64,000 bases of DNA from Pomphorhynchus laevis (Eukaryota; Acanthocephala; Palaeacanthocephala; Echinorhynchida; Pomphorhynchidae), in the NCBI GenBank assembly GCA_012934845.2, contig WNNJ02003665.1:1-64000 (forward strand). The letters run 5' to 3'. The position numbers and the translations under genes were made by a program. Below are positions 45,205 to 55,730 of the stretch, in pieces. Every line of letters begins with the position of its first letter. The first letter of the stretch is position 1. A model generated the notes under the pieces. It saw nothing but the letters and a program-made list of their open reading frames with translations. It did not search any database and was not told where the DNA came from.

Positions 45205-45599
45205 ATTTATTTGACTGTAGACGATTTACACAAAATAGTACATAATTTGAATTGAACTTTTTCCATTTATACATAAAATTTGAAATTTCAATTTCCTTAA
45301 TTTACATGGTAAATTGATACGCTACTTTTTGGATATTGAGTGCTATAATGAAATTGTCTCTGGTTATAGAAACGTTATGGAAGTTAACTTTGTTATATTG
45401 CATTTATTAAAAAGTCGATATCGTCCTATAGATGATTTCGTTTTTAACGTAATATAATGATTTTAATATTTTTTAATGATTATTATTAGATTGTTAATAA
45501 TGTATACGGTATTAAATTATAAAAGATATGATATCCTCTTAAGTATGTCATAAGCCACACCACCAACCAGTACCTAAATGTTGACATATTTACACTTTA

Positions 45600-46085
45600 T
45601 ATATAATTGTAAAAATATTAAGGCTGTTAGATGCCAGTCAATTAAGTATTAAACTGATACCTAGTGTCAATTAGCCACTTCGTGGGGTAGCTTAGGCAAC
45701 GTTTGTTTGCATTCGTTGATCAACGGATATCTTAACTTCGTTCCTATCCCTACCTATTGTCATGAATGTACTCTTCTCTCCACATCAAAAAGAGTCGTCT
45801 GAGGTGGCTAGGACTTGTTTTGAGGATGTCAAAGGATCGCCTTCCTCATAGTGTCCTCCGTGACAGATTTTTTAGAAAGAGACCCAGATGTAGACATTTT
45901 TAATGTTGTAAAAATTCTAAAAGTTATAGTTTATCTGAAATGCTTGTATACCTTTAATGCATTTTTTGTTCTTGTATTTTGAATGTCATGTTAAAGACTT
46001 CTTCTGACGATAAAAGTAAGGTATAAAATGATTAAAGAAGTTTTTAATAAAATGCATTCTTTATTCGCTAATTTTTTGATCAATT
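45600..46085 (+). mobile_element. RTE-like LINE, 5' end joined to 3' end
   Basis: 45600-45730 matches, inverted, the 5' leader of the RTE copy at 55560-55720 (attaaactga, cttcgtggggtagcttaggcaacg). 45740-45900 is the ORF C-terminus (FVPIPTYCHEC..., RVV.GGLGLFRGCQ, FLERDPDVDIF). 45900-46085 is the 3' tail shared with 43870-44045. Nearly all of the ORF is deleted. Confidence 0.65.
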
Positions 46086-47100
46086 GAGCGTTTTAGTATT
46101 TTTTTATCTAAGATGCTTTTGAAATCTTTTAGCTATTAGATGACTTGACAATAAATCATTTTTTGATTTTATAATTTATTTTGTCTTAATTTATTTTATT
46201 TTTAATATTGATATATTATTAAAATTTAAATCGTTATTTTAGATTTTTTTTACCTTTCTTCAAATTAGTTACTGGTTATATTTCACTTGTTTGTTTAGTT
46301 TCGAGCATAGAGCCTTTATTCATATTGACTCAACATTACCCAATTTTAGCTTTCCTTTTGTAAAATATATAACTCAGAAGTTACTTGATCTCATATAATG
46401 GCAAGCATTGCTTTCTTGATTTTCCGTACATTCATTTCATTGTGTTTTACTAATTCGGAATCCTAAATGTTTGAATGTGTTTCTAATGTAGGTATTGTTG
46501 CATGGCGGATACATTTAAATTCGTTAATTACATTAAAACTCTGTAACATTGGCAGCTTGTCTTTGGGAGAGGAAAAACATTTAAAAGTGAAATTATTAGT
46601 AATTATACGATATTGTGTAGATATCAATTTTAACTTTTGTATTCGACGTGAATCTCGTTTGACTATGAAGATTTCCAAGGATTATTGAACCTTGTCACTT
46701 TCTCTCTATTGCTAATATCATTGTGATCATTTTTAATTAATAAGTTTCTTAATGTTTTATTTATCTAGATTGTTTGAAGCTCCGTAGTTTTTAACAAATA
46801 GTTGCTGATCCAAAATAAGCGAAAATGCTCCTTCGCGGGTTGATAATTTCTGTTATAATATTTTGATCACCAGTTGATGATAAAGTTAACTGAAATATTG
46901 TTCATAAATAAGAAAATGATTTATCTGCTCTTTGAATGGTTTGTAAATTGCAAATTTAATGTTTTTTCTAATTTTTTTGTAGATGATTTCAAACATATTT
47001 TTAATTTTTAAAATTTAATTCGTTAATGTTTAAATCCCATGTTTTAATATTCAATCTATAAATACGATAATGCGCTTTTTCTCTATGTGATTTAGAAAAC
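46086..47100. other. Intergenic, upstream of the secreted-peptide gene
   Basis: AT-rich with no supported feature. The short ORFs at 46463-46688 on both strands are shadows of each other. The promoter of the following gene should lie in the last few hundred bases, but no clear TATA context stands out. Confidence 0.4.
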
Positions 47101-47103
47101 AGC

Positions 47104-48054
47104 ATGTTCCTTTCGACTTTATTTATCTCACTTCTGAATTTAACAGTTGTGTTGGTGACTTCACAACACAGCCTAAGTTATAATGACGGCTTTGTGAGCA
47201 ACAAAGGCAACAATGCATTTCAAACAACGTAAGTACATTTGCTGACCAGTCGAACATTACCTTTCAAGATTTGTTCATAAATTTTGACATACTAGTCTAT
47301 CGGTATGTTTTAAGTTTTGATGCTAAAATTTATTTTTATAGCGTTAATGATAACTGTTAATAAATTTATTTATAAAAAATAAATTAACATTATAAAATTA
47401 AATAATTAAAATAGCTGATAGTGATCCATATTTTATTTAATATTTTCAAAAAGGATCAACTATATTTTATTTTAATATTTCTACAGCAAATATTTCCTCA
47501 GAAGCATAAAAAATGTGCATAATTTTATTTTTTGTAGTTCATTTTGCGTGCATCGACTGTACATCTATAGTTGCATCTATATTAAAGCGTGCATGGACTG
47601 TACAAATATTAAACTTGACAAAAGTAGATTATAAGCTTAACTCCAATTTACCCCATTTACACCCTTTGATGACCAATCTTTTGCATCAATCATTTTGTAA
47701 ACAAATATTTTCTTTAAATAATGCCTTAATTTCAATATTCGAATTCAAATTCTACCAAGTATTTTTGCTTAGCTATCAAGTTAAGGAAATATTGTATTCA
47801 ACTGAGGAAAACGAAGAAATAGCATCTACAGAAATCGAAAACAATGTATCCCAAAAACAGGGAGGTTCAAACAATTCATCTAAACCTTCTTTAATGTAAG
47901 CTATACTTATATAATCATTTAGCATTTTATTTTTGTTAGCGAAAACTGTACAATTCATTTATTATGCGGATACTGCGATTATATAAGTTCGTAAGTTAGA
48001 TTTAATTAGTTTTGTTTATTCGGGTTTGCATACAGGAATGCTTTTAAAATTTAA
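47104..48054 (+). CDS. Small secreted peptide gene, four exons
   Basis: Exon 1 (47104-47228) starts MFLSTLFISLLNLTVVLVTS, a textbook signal peptide, and ends at a strong donor GTAAGTAC. Exon 2 (47773-47895) follows tttttgcttag and ends at GTAAGC. Exon 3 (47940-47990) follows ttttgttag and ends at GTAAGT. Exon 4 (48036-48054) follows gcatacag and reads to TAA. All three introns are phase 2 and the total is 105 codons plus stop, so the frame is kept throughout. The mature part is Glu/Asn/Ser-rich (STEENEEIASTEIENN), then Cys-containing (ENCTIHLLCGYCDYISS). No family is recognised. Exon 4 is very short and repeat sequence begins soon after, so the true 3' end may have been replaced. Exons 2-4 are inferred from splice signals only. 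Confidence 0.5.
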
Positions 48055-48239
48055 TTGGTATACTGCAGTGCTCGAATCGAGGATACTATTCAGTCTGCAA
48101 ACTCCTGTCACTCTTCGACTATCACATAACCGTCAATGAGTGACGAAAATTTGCAGACTGAAAAATACGGTCAATTCAAAAACGGCAATGAAACAATCAT
48201 TAATATAATTTGATGTTACATTCGCCCTGGGACAACCAA

Positions 48240-48750
48240 TAGTATCGTCATCCGACTGACGATGACTACTGGGTGGTTAAGAACGTCTCGGAGTGATACA
48301 TTAGACTGATGGAACTGATTGTCGAAGTCCAGTTATTTAGCAGCAAATGTGGATTAAAAATCAATCGTAGCCAGCTTTGGCAATTTACCGCAGTTTTAAG
48401 CTATTTTTCGCACTAATAATATGTAAAATAGTTAACTTTTTGGAATCCTGTGAAAAACTAAGTGCCCTCGTAATCAACGGATACGCATTTGCGCCTTGTA
48501 AAGAAAAACTAAAAGGTCCACACACGCAACAAGCCAGTAAAAACGCTTTCTGCATCTGAGTTTTGTTTAGCATCGTGAGGAATTGCTGGTGTCCTTATAG
48601 TTATCACAAAAGCAGTCGAACGCATCCTAACCACTTTATCCGACTGACGATAACTGATGGGTAGTTAGGAACGTATCGAAGTGATAAATTAGACTGATGG
48701 AACTGATAGTCGAAGTCCAGTTATTTAGCAGCAAATATGGACGCTGCCAT
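48240..48750 (+). repeat. Ribozyme-type unit (390-bp family), plus strand
   Basis: Contains the words gtcgaagtccagttatttag and caatcgtagccagcttt that, inverted, occur in the tandem units at 5151-5780. 48240-48300 has a partial motif (CTGACGATG...GTCTCGGAGTGATAC) and 48601-48687 a full one. The start (48240-48330) is repeated at about 48640-48735, so parts of two tandem units are present. Confidence 0.6.
48601..48687 (+). ncRNA. Hammerhead-like motif, non-canonical order, plus-strand copy
   Basis: In order: TTATCAC (outer); GCAGT (II); CGAAC (one A short); TCCTAACCAC (III); TCCGA (I); CTGACGA; AACTG (II, imperfect); GTAGTTAGGA...ACGTA (III and cleavage strand); TCGAA (I); GTGATAA (outer). Same helix order as the 5.2-kb copies. 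Confidence 0.45.
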
Positions 48751-48844
48751 GTTGGTCGAGCAATAGGGACTAACCAACAGTTCCTTCTGACGGTTATAAA
48801 ACGTCAGAAGGAAGAAATAAATTATGACGGTTATAATTAATTTA

Positions 48845-48875
48845 AACGTTTTGTCCTTTATAGGGACTTCGTCAG
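48845..48875 (-). ncRNA. Minimal hammerhead-like remnant
   Basis: Minus strand: CTGACGA, AGTCC-loop-GGAC hairpin, then AAAACGTT. This is the compact layout of Penelope-associated hammerheads (CTGATGA, stem II, GAAACGTY), with two core changes. Confidence 0.4.
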
Positions 48876-48991
48876 TATATTGTGTGTTTGAGCTCTTAAA
48901 ATATTTTTTTCAGAACAAAATATTTTAAGAGCTTAATATATATATATATATATTATTTAAAAAAAAGTTTGAGATAAAATAACATACAACT

Positions 48992-49019
48992 CTGAAGAAG
49001 GCTTTTACGCCGAAAGCTT
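48992..49019 (+). ncRNA. Minimal hammerhead-like remnant
   Basis: CTGAAGA, AGGC TTTTAC GCC, then GAAAGCTT: compact hammerhead layout with one core change. Next to a (TA)n run and Penelope-associated sequence. Confidence 0.35.
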
Positions 49020-49142
49020 AGCTCTTGTATTGTGCTATAAAAGAAAAATCGCTGCTGTTACTCGATTCTTGATTTGATTTGTTTAACGATTTATTTGAAA
49101 GCAGCCTCAATGGGCTCTCGAGTTCGATTTGATAATAATATT

Positions 49143-49143
<1 letters not shown>

Positions 49144-49198
<55 letters not shown>
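49144..49198. repeat. (AT)n microsatellite
   Basis: About 27 AT dinucleotides, bordering the palindromic ribozyme element just as the (TA)n at 5083 borders its relative. Confidence 0.95.
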
Positions 49199-49199
<1 letters not shown>

Positions 49200-49202
<3 letters not shown>

Positions 49203-49585
49203 TTTTCCTCATGAAGAGGCATAAACACCAGGCAGCATTCTATATATCCTCATCAGACTAAGAAATAGAACCGAATTATTCTTGCATTATTCAAAGTCGC
49301 TACGTATGCCCAGTCATCCTATGTGTGACGACAAGCTTTAAACAATGTTTAAGCGTGTGTTAAGGTACCTATAGATGATTATAGAAGTCACTGTACTGAT
49401 GAGCTCCGTTAGAGCGAAACGCGTATATCGTTGTTTAAGTTTGTCGTCACACATAGGATGACCGGGCCTAAAGCGACTTTGAATAATGCAAGAATAATTC
49501 AGTTCTATTTCTTAGTCTGATGAGGATATATAGAATGCTGCCTGGTGTTTATGCCTTCTCATGAGCAAAACATAGTGATATATTT
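49200..49585. repeat. Palindromic ribozyme element, 145-bp arms
   Basis: Left arm 49200-49347 (gttttcctcatgaagaggca through gtgtgacgacaagctttaaac) and right arm 49430-49580 are inverted repeats. The ~85-bp centre holds a hammerhead core. The left arm alone matches 4630-4780. Confidence 0.85.
49380..49440 (+). ncRNA. Hammerhead ribozyme core, canonical order, intact
   Basis: CTGATGA (49396-49402), helix II GCTC CGTTA GAGC (perfect 4 bp), GAAAC (49416-49420), helix III ACG/CGT, then TT. All invariant core bases of CTGATGA and GAAA are present. Helix I is not obvious beside it, so either it forms with distant bases or the copy is partial. Confidence 0.65.
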
Positions 49586-49997
49586 ATGATTACACAATTG
49601 AGTGTCCCAGGGCAGGTGTAACAACAAATTATATATATAAGCATCCGATTGTTTGATCCTGTGGTTGTTAATGATGACCTGCATTGCAAATTGTAGGATT
49701 TAAGAGCTTACGCCATTCCCAATTTCAGCTAAATGTCGGAAATGCATTTTTACAATGTCATTGTGTCCGCTGAAACGGCATGTGATACTTCATCTTACTG
49801 ACGATGGCTGCCGGCTATCACATGACCGTCTATGAGTGACAAGAGTTTTCAGGCTGAAGAATATGCTCGATTCAAAAACTTACCGAAATATATATAACAT
49901 AATTTAAGGTATTCACTGTTGCTGTGACCCTCGAGGAGTACTTGTTTATATTTGAATATTAATATTGTTTCACCAAGAAATTAAATAATTTACTTAT

Positions 49998-50026
49998 TAA
50001 CGTTTCGCCCTTTGGGCTTTTTCAAG
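49998..50026 (-). ncRNA. Minimal hammerhead-like remnant beside Penelope fragment
   Basis: Minus strand: TTGAAAAAGCCC AAA GGGCGAAACGTT. The stem GCCC/GGGC and CGAAACGTT are perfect, while the CTGATGA box has decayed. Sits just downstream of the GIY-YIG fragment in element orientation. Confidence 0.45.
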
Positions 50027-50119
50027 CTGGAATACAGGTACAAACAAAATAAAATGTCACACAATTTTAAATTTAGTTTTTTCCTATTGTAGTTTGTTTC
50101 AATCTGTCATCTGCTATCA

Positions 50120-50575
50120 ATCTTACAATCTTACCACTGCTTTTCAATTGCTTCCTTTTTCGTTGAATTTTCAAGTTTTTATTTAAAATAACATATCGAG
50201 AGACGTCTTTTTTAGTATTGTGAACTGGCAAACAAAGTTTAACGATCGCATCTCTCTATACGTTTATATTTTAAGTCTGATTGTATGTTGTTTAGTCCTA
50301 TTTTCATTGCTCGACCTGATTCACCGACATATTAGGCATCGTTTATACTGCACATTCCAACATATACGATTCCTTGAGATCTATAATCTGTCTGCCGTTA
50401 ACGAATAGCTTAGTTTTGTCGAGGTGCTCTCAAACTTTCCACAGTCAAGGATGTTATCGCAGCATTTTGGTCTATTGATCTCACACTTGTTGCAATGTCC
50501 TTGCTTATGATTATCTTCTTTGTACATGCTAAGCTTAGACTTTACTAGATACCTTAAAATATTCATTCTTGACTA
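50120..50575 (-). mobile_element. Penelope-like GIY-YIG endonuclease fragment
   Basis: Minus strand: CNKCEINRPKCCDNILDC, then FESTSTKLSYSLTADRL, matching the Cys-rich spacer '..C....F.S..T...Y.I...L.C' before GIY-YIG. In another frame follows ICRNVQY-like sequence and YVG.S.RAMK, the GIY-YIG-type core. Frameshifted. Confidence 0.6.
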
Positions 50576-50718
50576 GATACCTCGAATATATATGATAGAG
50601 ATTGCATCAAAGATGCTTGGTAACAAAGGTCCAAAATTCCATTGGAATACGATAATATGTTGAAAGCTACTGTCGGTAATTAATTGAACTACCCTCAACG
50701 ATCAGTATACTATTCGTA

Positions 50719-50797
50719 TCTAATAGACGTCAGAGATGACCGGCAGCGCTCATCAGTAGTATCAGCCAACTCGATGACGTTTCGGCTGTCTGCGTGA
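50719..50797 (-). ncRNA. Hammerhead-like motif, non-canonical order
   Basis: Minus strand: GACAGC (II), CGAAAC intact, ACGTCA (III), ATACTA (I), CTGATGAG intact, GCTGCC (II, one mismatch), TGACGT plus C (III and GTC), TATTAG. Helix III is a perfect 6 bp next to the core. Confidence 0.5.
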
Positions 50798-51081
50798 CTT
50801 TTGACAAAGAGAATTTCCGATAAATTGCTTAAGTTCTAGTGGCAAAAAGAGCTCGTAAACTGGAAACTTGCTTATCAGACCATCTCTATCCATATCAGGC
50901 AATTCATTTGTTGCTGCATCACGTCATATGTTGGATCATTTAAATAATTCGGCATATGTATCATAGAGATTGCATCGAAGATGCTTGATAACAACGGTCA
51001 AGAATTACATTGGAATACGGCAAATGTTGAAAGCTGCTGTCGGTAATTAACTGGACTACATTAAACGATCGGCATATTATT

Positions 51082-51165
51082 CGTCACTACTAGACGTCAG
51101 AAATGACCATCAGCGCTCTTTAGTAGTACAATCAATCTCGGTGACGTTTCGGCTGCCTGCGTAAC
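51082..51165 (-). ncRNA. Hammerhead-like motif, non-canonical order
   Basis: Minus strand: GGCAGC, CGAAAC, ACGTCA, TACTA, CTAAAGAG (decayed CTGATGAG), GCGCTG, TGACGTC, TAGTA. Helix I (TACTA/TAGTA) and helix III (ACGTCA/TGACGT) are perfect. Confidence 0.45.
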
Positions 51166-51298
51166 TTTTGAAAAAGAGCATTTTCGATAAATTATTTAAG
51201 TTCCAGTGGCAACAAATCTCGTAAACCGTAAACTTGCTTATATATACAAAATAGTGTGGCTTGATAGACTGGACTTCGATTCACGACTTTTAGTTACC

Positions 51299-51387
51299 AT
51301 GTCACTTCTAGACGACCAATGTGTACCCAGCAACACTCATTAATAAAATGAAGTACTCACTGATCGTTTCGGTTGCCTGTTTGACAT
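51299..51387 (-). ncRNA. Hammerhead-like motif, CTGATGA decayed
   Basis: Same layout as 5906-5994: GGCAAC, CGAAAC, GTGAGTAC, TTAATGAG (changed from CTGATGAG), GTTGC, GTACACATTGG, GTC, TAGAAG, GTGACAT. Confidence 0.4.
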
Positions 51388-51664
51388 TGTGAATAAAAGC
51401 GTTTCGGACACTTTGCTTAATTATCTGAGGCTTACGCTCTTTACCATATCGAATTGCTGTTCAGACCATACTTAAACACTTGGCACAGGTTGCTGCTGTA
51501 TTATCGCTGCACATGTTGGATCATTAATGGATTCGGCATTATAATAATAGTAGTGCACGGATGTGCTGAGTAGACAACGGTCCATGATTTCTTACGAAAT
51601 ACGGCATTTATACTAAATGGCGTGGCTTGATAGACTAGACTTTGATTCACGACTTTTAGTTACC

Positions 51665-51753
51665 ATGTCACTTCTAGACGACCAATGTGTACCCAGCAAC
51701 ACTCATTAATAAAATGAACTACTCACTGATCGTTTCGGTTGCCTGTTTGACAT
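51665..51753 (-). ncRNA. Hammerhead-like motif, CTGATGA decayed (tandem partner)
   Basis: One period from the previous copy, and identical or nearly so in all boxes, including the TTAATGAG change. The pair was therefore duplicated together. Confidence 0.4.
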
Positions 51754-51889
51754 TGTGAATAAAGGCGTTTCGGACACTTTGCTTAATTGACTGAGGCTTA
51801 CGCTCTTTACCAGATCAAATTGCTGTGCGGACCATCCTTAAACACTAGGCAGAGTTGTCGCTGCACTCGACCTTGTGTTAATTACCATA

Positions 51890-52180
51890 TATTAATTATC
51901 TACAGATTCTAGTAGTTACTAGCGAAATATCAAAGTGATTTTTCTTGTCGTTCAATTAAATCTGATAGTTCCTGAAAAGTAGAAAAATTAAATATTGATC
52001 AGGATGGATAAATTTCTAATAGTCATAAAGAATTCATTAATTTCGTCGGTGAACTGAATGCGAAATTTGAAGAAATAAGAAAGTAAATAAAGAAATTAAT
52101 TTGTTGGATGTGACCATACTGAGAGAAGGTGATAAAATCAAAACCAGAGCATATAAAAAGTTTGAGGGATTGCGATGTTT
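51890..52180 (+). mobile_element. Penelope-like RT tail fragment
   Basis: 51960-52170 gives HKEFINFVGELNAKFEEIRK, then INLLDVTILREGDKIKTRAY, matching the '..N..FT.E......LPFLDV.I.R' block after the RT palm. The preceding words (tactagcgaaatatcaaa, atctgatagttcctgaaaag) recur in the 59.2-59.6 kb foldback. Broken by a stop after EEIRK. Confidence 0.55.
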
Positions 52181-54560
52181 ATTGCATGCAAGCAGCGCAC
52201 ATTTAAGCGCCTTACGATTAAAAATGAAGTCATACGTGCTAAAACGATTTGCTTCAGCGCTGATATTTTTAAAAAGTAACTACGCATGCTAAAATTAGAA
52301 TTAAAATCACTAAAACGAATACGAACTTTTGCGTTGTAATTGGACTTGATAGGAATACAATTAATTTCGAGAGATTGTATTTTTACAATATCTTGCTAAG
52401 CAAATACCTTTAGAGTTACCTTATATGCTACAGAGCTATGCCAGACCTCTTGTACTACTTGTCCTGTGTTTATCCTGTTTGCCTATTATTTCGATCTGAT
52501 TATTTTGCCACGCTAGCCCAAGTTATCGCAAAATCACACACTATACATGATTTTTATTAGTAACAGCTATTAAACTATTAAGAATAATTTAAGATGTTTT
52601 CCAACTTTATTTAGTTTAAAGCTTTTATAAATTTACTTGATTTTGCAGATGAGCAAATCTAAAAAACATAAAATCTTTATTTTAGTGTTTACAATGGAAG
52701 ATTAATTTCTGCTGATGCAAATTTAATATTCCAAAGTTCTGATTCGATATTTACACACCTGTACGTTCCTTTTATTTAACAAACTATGTTTCAAATGTTT
52801 CTTAATAATACTGTCGGATTGTTTGTTTTAATGATATTTTAAATAAAATATGATATCATTAGTATCTGTTTGCCTTAGAACAAATGAAATACATGATATG
52901 ATATTTAGATCTTAAGTGATATTTAATTAAAAAATAAAAAATTAAATTTTATCAAATAAAAAAATAGATCTCATTGCCTTAATTGGCAAGCTAAATTAGC
53001 TGTTGTAATTTTAAACTTCTATTTTATTAACTTACACAAATACTATTTTTAAGTAAAATGTTAATTCATTAATAAATTTAATATTCCCTACTATTTGTAA
53101 GTTTCACCGCGTTATGAAATGCAATCAGAGTTTAATTAAAATTTATTTTTTTTTATTTAAAATGCAAGCATTGGTGAAATTTAAGTTTGGAACATTATTC
53201 ATGTGCCAAGCAAACTTTATCTACCAAGAGAAATAATATAAAACTTAATAGTTATGGTTCGTAAATAGTAAATAATAAAGTGAATTGTAAATGATTGAAT
53301 TGTAAATGTAATAATAAAGTGAATAGTACAGTTTCTAATTTAATTAATAAATTTAAAATTTAATTAATAAATTAATTTATATTAAAATAAAAAATTAATT
53401 TAAATAAATTATTTTATTTAATTAATAAATTTAAAAATGCAATCTGAGTGCATCTAAAATTTTGAAGATTTTATTTAAGCAAAATAAAATGATTATATAC
53501 TTGAAATAGTTATGTTTTGTAAATAGTACATGCAATATTTAATTTAATTAAATAATAATTTAATTAATAAATTTAATAATAACTGATTGACTATCGAAAT
53601 AAAACAGTAGAACACATATTTCGTTGCTTAACAATAATTTTATTGATAGTGGACTGCTCAATTATTATATTACTGATAATGGAATGCTCAATAATTTTAT
53701 TATTAGCGATGGAATATTAAATGATTATATTATTTATTATGGAATTATCTATTAGTAATGGAATTTAGTTTATTTCTAGTGCTCTTATTGTAGAAGCTTA
53801 AAAACTAAAAAGAAATAATTCCTTATTAATTAAAAAATACTTGATTAGTATACGGTTGGTCTTCGCTGTGTAATATTGATGGATCATAGTGTAATCTGAT
53901 CAAAGCAGATGTAATTTGATAACAAAGCAGAATCGATTTTAACGCCAATTTTGAATTCTAATAAAGGGTATTTCGTTTGTCAATTAATATAAAAAAGCAG
54001 CTCGAATAAAATACTTTTATAAATAATCTTTATTGTCTAGATATGCATTCGATAGTTTATTAAAAATATGTTTCTTTAATTCAAAATGTTTAATTTACTA
54101 TTGATTTTATACTATGTTCTCATTTCTTACATTTCCTATTCATTTCTTCGAAAAATTACATTGCTATCTAATAAAATCATAAAATTATGAGCGTTAAATA
54201 ATGTTTAGAGAATTCACGAGAAATACGATCAACTCAAATGTTGTGTTAACTGTAAATATACCCGGCAATATGTAAGTTATTATTTGTAATCATGGTTTTG
54301 AGTTAATATTTGTTTGATTTGTGAAATCACTATCCTACTAGATTTAAAGTAAGCTGGCTAAATACGCTTTGATTGACTTCTTGTAAGCTTTATCTTTCCG
54401 ATTCCGTAAATCTTTAATCAGTGGAGCCATTCAAATAGAATCACGATTTGTCAACTTAGCCTTTTTGTTTATAAGTATGCGCGCAACTCCATAATCAAAT
54501 GCTACCCGTTAATAATTGAATTCAGTCAGAAACAACAAGTCCTATTGATTTAAACCAATA
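52180..54560. other. AT-rich intergenic, no gene seen
   Basis: Long AT-rich stretch. 53030-53600 holds many imperfect aatttaattaataaattt repeats, and 53620-53770 has a repeated word (attttattgatagtgga-like: attattgataatggaat, three times). No supported coding sequence. Confidence 0.5.
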
Positions 54561-54569
54561 TATGTTGCA

Positions 54570-55730
54570 TTGCTTGTCTCAAAGCAATGCAACTTTGGGG
54601 TATTGTTCTCCCTCGAGAACAATACCCCAAGATACTTAAAATCCTCCACATCAGAAAAACATTTTCCCAATCAATATTGGCATTGGAACCTGAATCAGAG
54701 ACGAACAGATAGAGACAGTCTTATAGGTAATAACGAAAATCCCTGCCGCTTTGCATTCCATCGTAAATCGATCTAGTAGGCATTGTCAGTCCTCAGGACA
54801 AGAAACCAACAAAACAACGTCATCTGCAAAAAGTAGATATGGTATCCTGATGGAACCGAACTAAAGACCAAAATCCGTAAGAGCAGGCCGTCTCGAAATT
54901 TTTTTATGCAAACAAGAACAAAAGTGAAGACAAAGGACAACCCTGACGAAACTCAACACCTACTACAATGATTCAGGTTTCCTACCTAGAACACGAACAC
55001 AACTCATACTTTGTGTATACAGATAAGTTACAGCTACCCGAAGATAGTGTGGTACTCCATATGTCCTTAGTACCTCCCAAACATTCCACGTTCCTACATT
55101 AAGGCTTCTTCGCTTCGGATGTTGATGCTTTTTTCGCTGTCTCCGTACAACTGCCTGGTCATACGGTACTTGACAATGAAAACTCCTCTTGTCAATGAAG
55201 AGTCTACAATCGTTCTTCGCACTTAATTTATATTTTGTAAATTTGTTGATTGTCATTTTCATTGTATCGGTTTGATTGTTCGTCTATCTCCCGTTTCCGA
55301 TATCCTTTGATGATCCAATATCGCTACTGTAAGGAAATAGGTCTCTGAGAATATCTTCCGCCTTTTCGTTTATTGTCCAATTTGCCTTCCGAGTTATCGA
55401 AGTGATTTTGTTTGTTCGGCTATCTGCTGTTCCCAATATCCTTTGATGATCCAACATCGCTACTCTAAGGAAACAGGCATCCGTGACACTCTTCCGGCTT
55501 TTCGTTCATTGTTTAATTCGCCGTTGGAGTCATCAAAGGGATCTGATATAATTTATGAAAGGACTATCGCTACGGCTGATGCAAGCCAGCCATTTATTTA
55601 GTCGTTGATCGACGAATGTCGAACATACGTTGCCTGGGCTGCTCCGCGAAGAGTCTAATTGTCGATTGGTGTCAGTTTAATACTTTGTCGACTAGCACCT
55701 AGCGGCCCTAAATTATTTAATGTCAATTTT
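54570..55730 (-). mobile_element. RTE-like LINE, internally deleted
   Basis: Minus strand. 55730-55270 is a 5' leader containing two ~136-bp tandem units (55271 and 55407). The frame at 55262-54963 begins with Lys-rich sequence, reaches RRSLNVGTWNV (the endonuclease start, family RVGTWNVRSL), and passes directly into WEVLRTYGVPHYL and SMSCVRVLGRKPESL of the RT. Almost the whole endonuclease and the RT fingers are absent. QGCPLSSLLFL and later palm words follow in other frames down to about 54590. A small inverted repeat (ggggtattgttctc / gagaacaataccccaa) lies at 54597-54630. Confidence 0.7.
55271..55545. repeat. 136-bp tandem repeat in RTE leader
   Basis: Two units, each containing cctttgatgatccaa and gcttttcgttcattgt-like words. 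Such 5' UTR tandem units are common in LINEs and may act as promoter monomers. Confidence 0.75.

Larger units (their letters stand above)
50589..51240. repeat. Two tandem 368-bp ribozyme-type units
   Basis: tatgatagagattgcatc starts at 50591 and its counterpart at 50959. Each unit has one hammerhead-like motif on the minus strand, at 50719-50797 and 51082-51165. Non-coding. Confidence 0.7.
51246..51885. repeat. Two tandem 367-bp ribozyme-type units
   Basis: gtggcttgatagact occurs at 51255 and 51622. Same family as 5781-6305. Motifs on the minus strand at 51299-51387 and 51665-51753. Confidence 0.7.

Noticed and set aside
47513-47899. 128-aa single ORF as a gene
   Set aside because: Only its last 41 codons look coding, and these fit a spliced exon with proper acceptor and donor. 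The upstream part is AT-rich intron-like sequence.
49018-49212. 64-aa minus-strand ORF with IYIYIY
   Set aside because: Again microsatellite translation.
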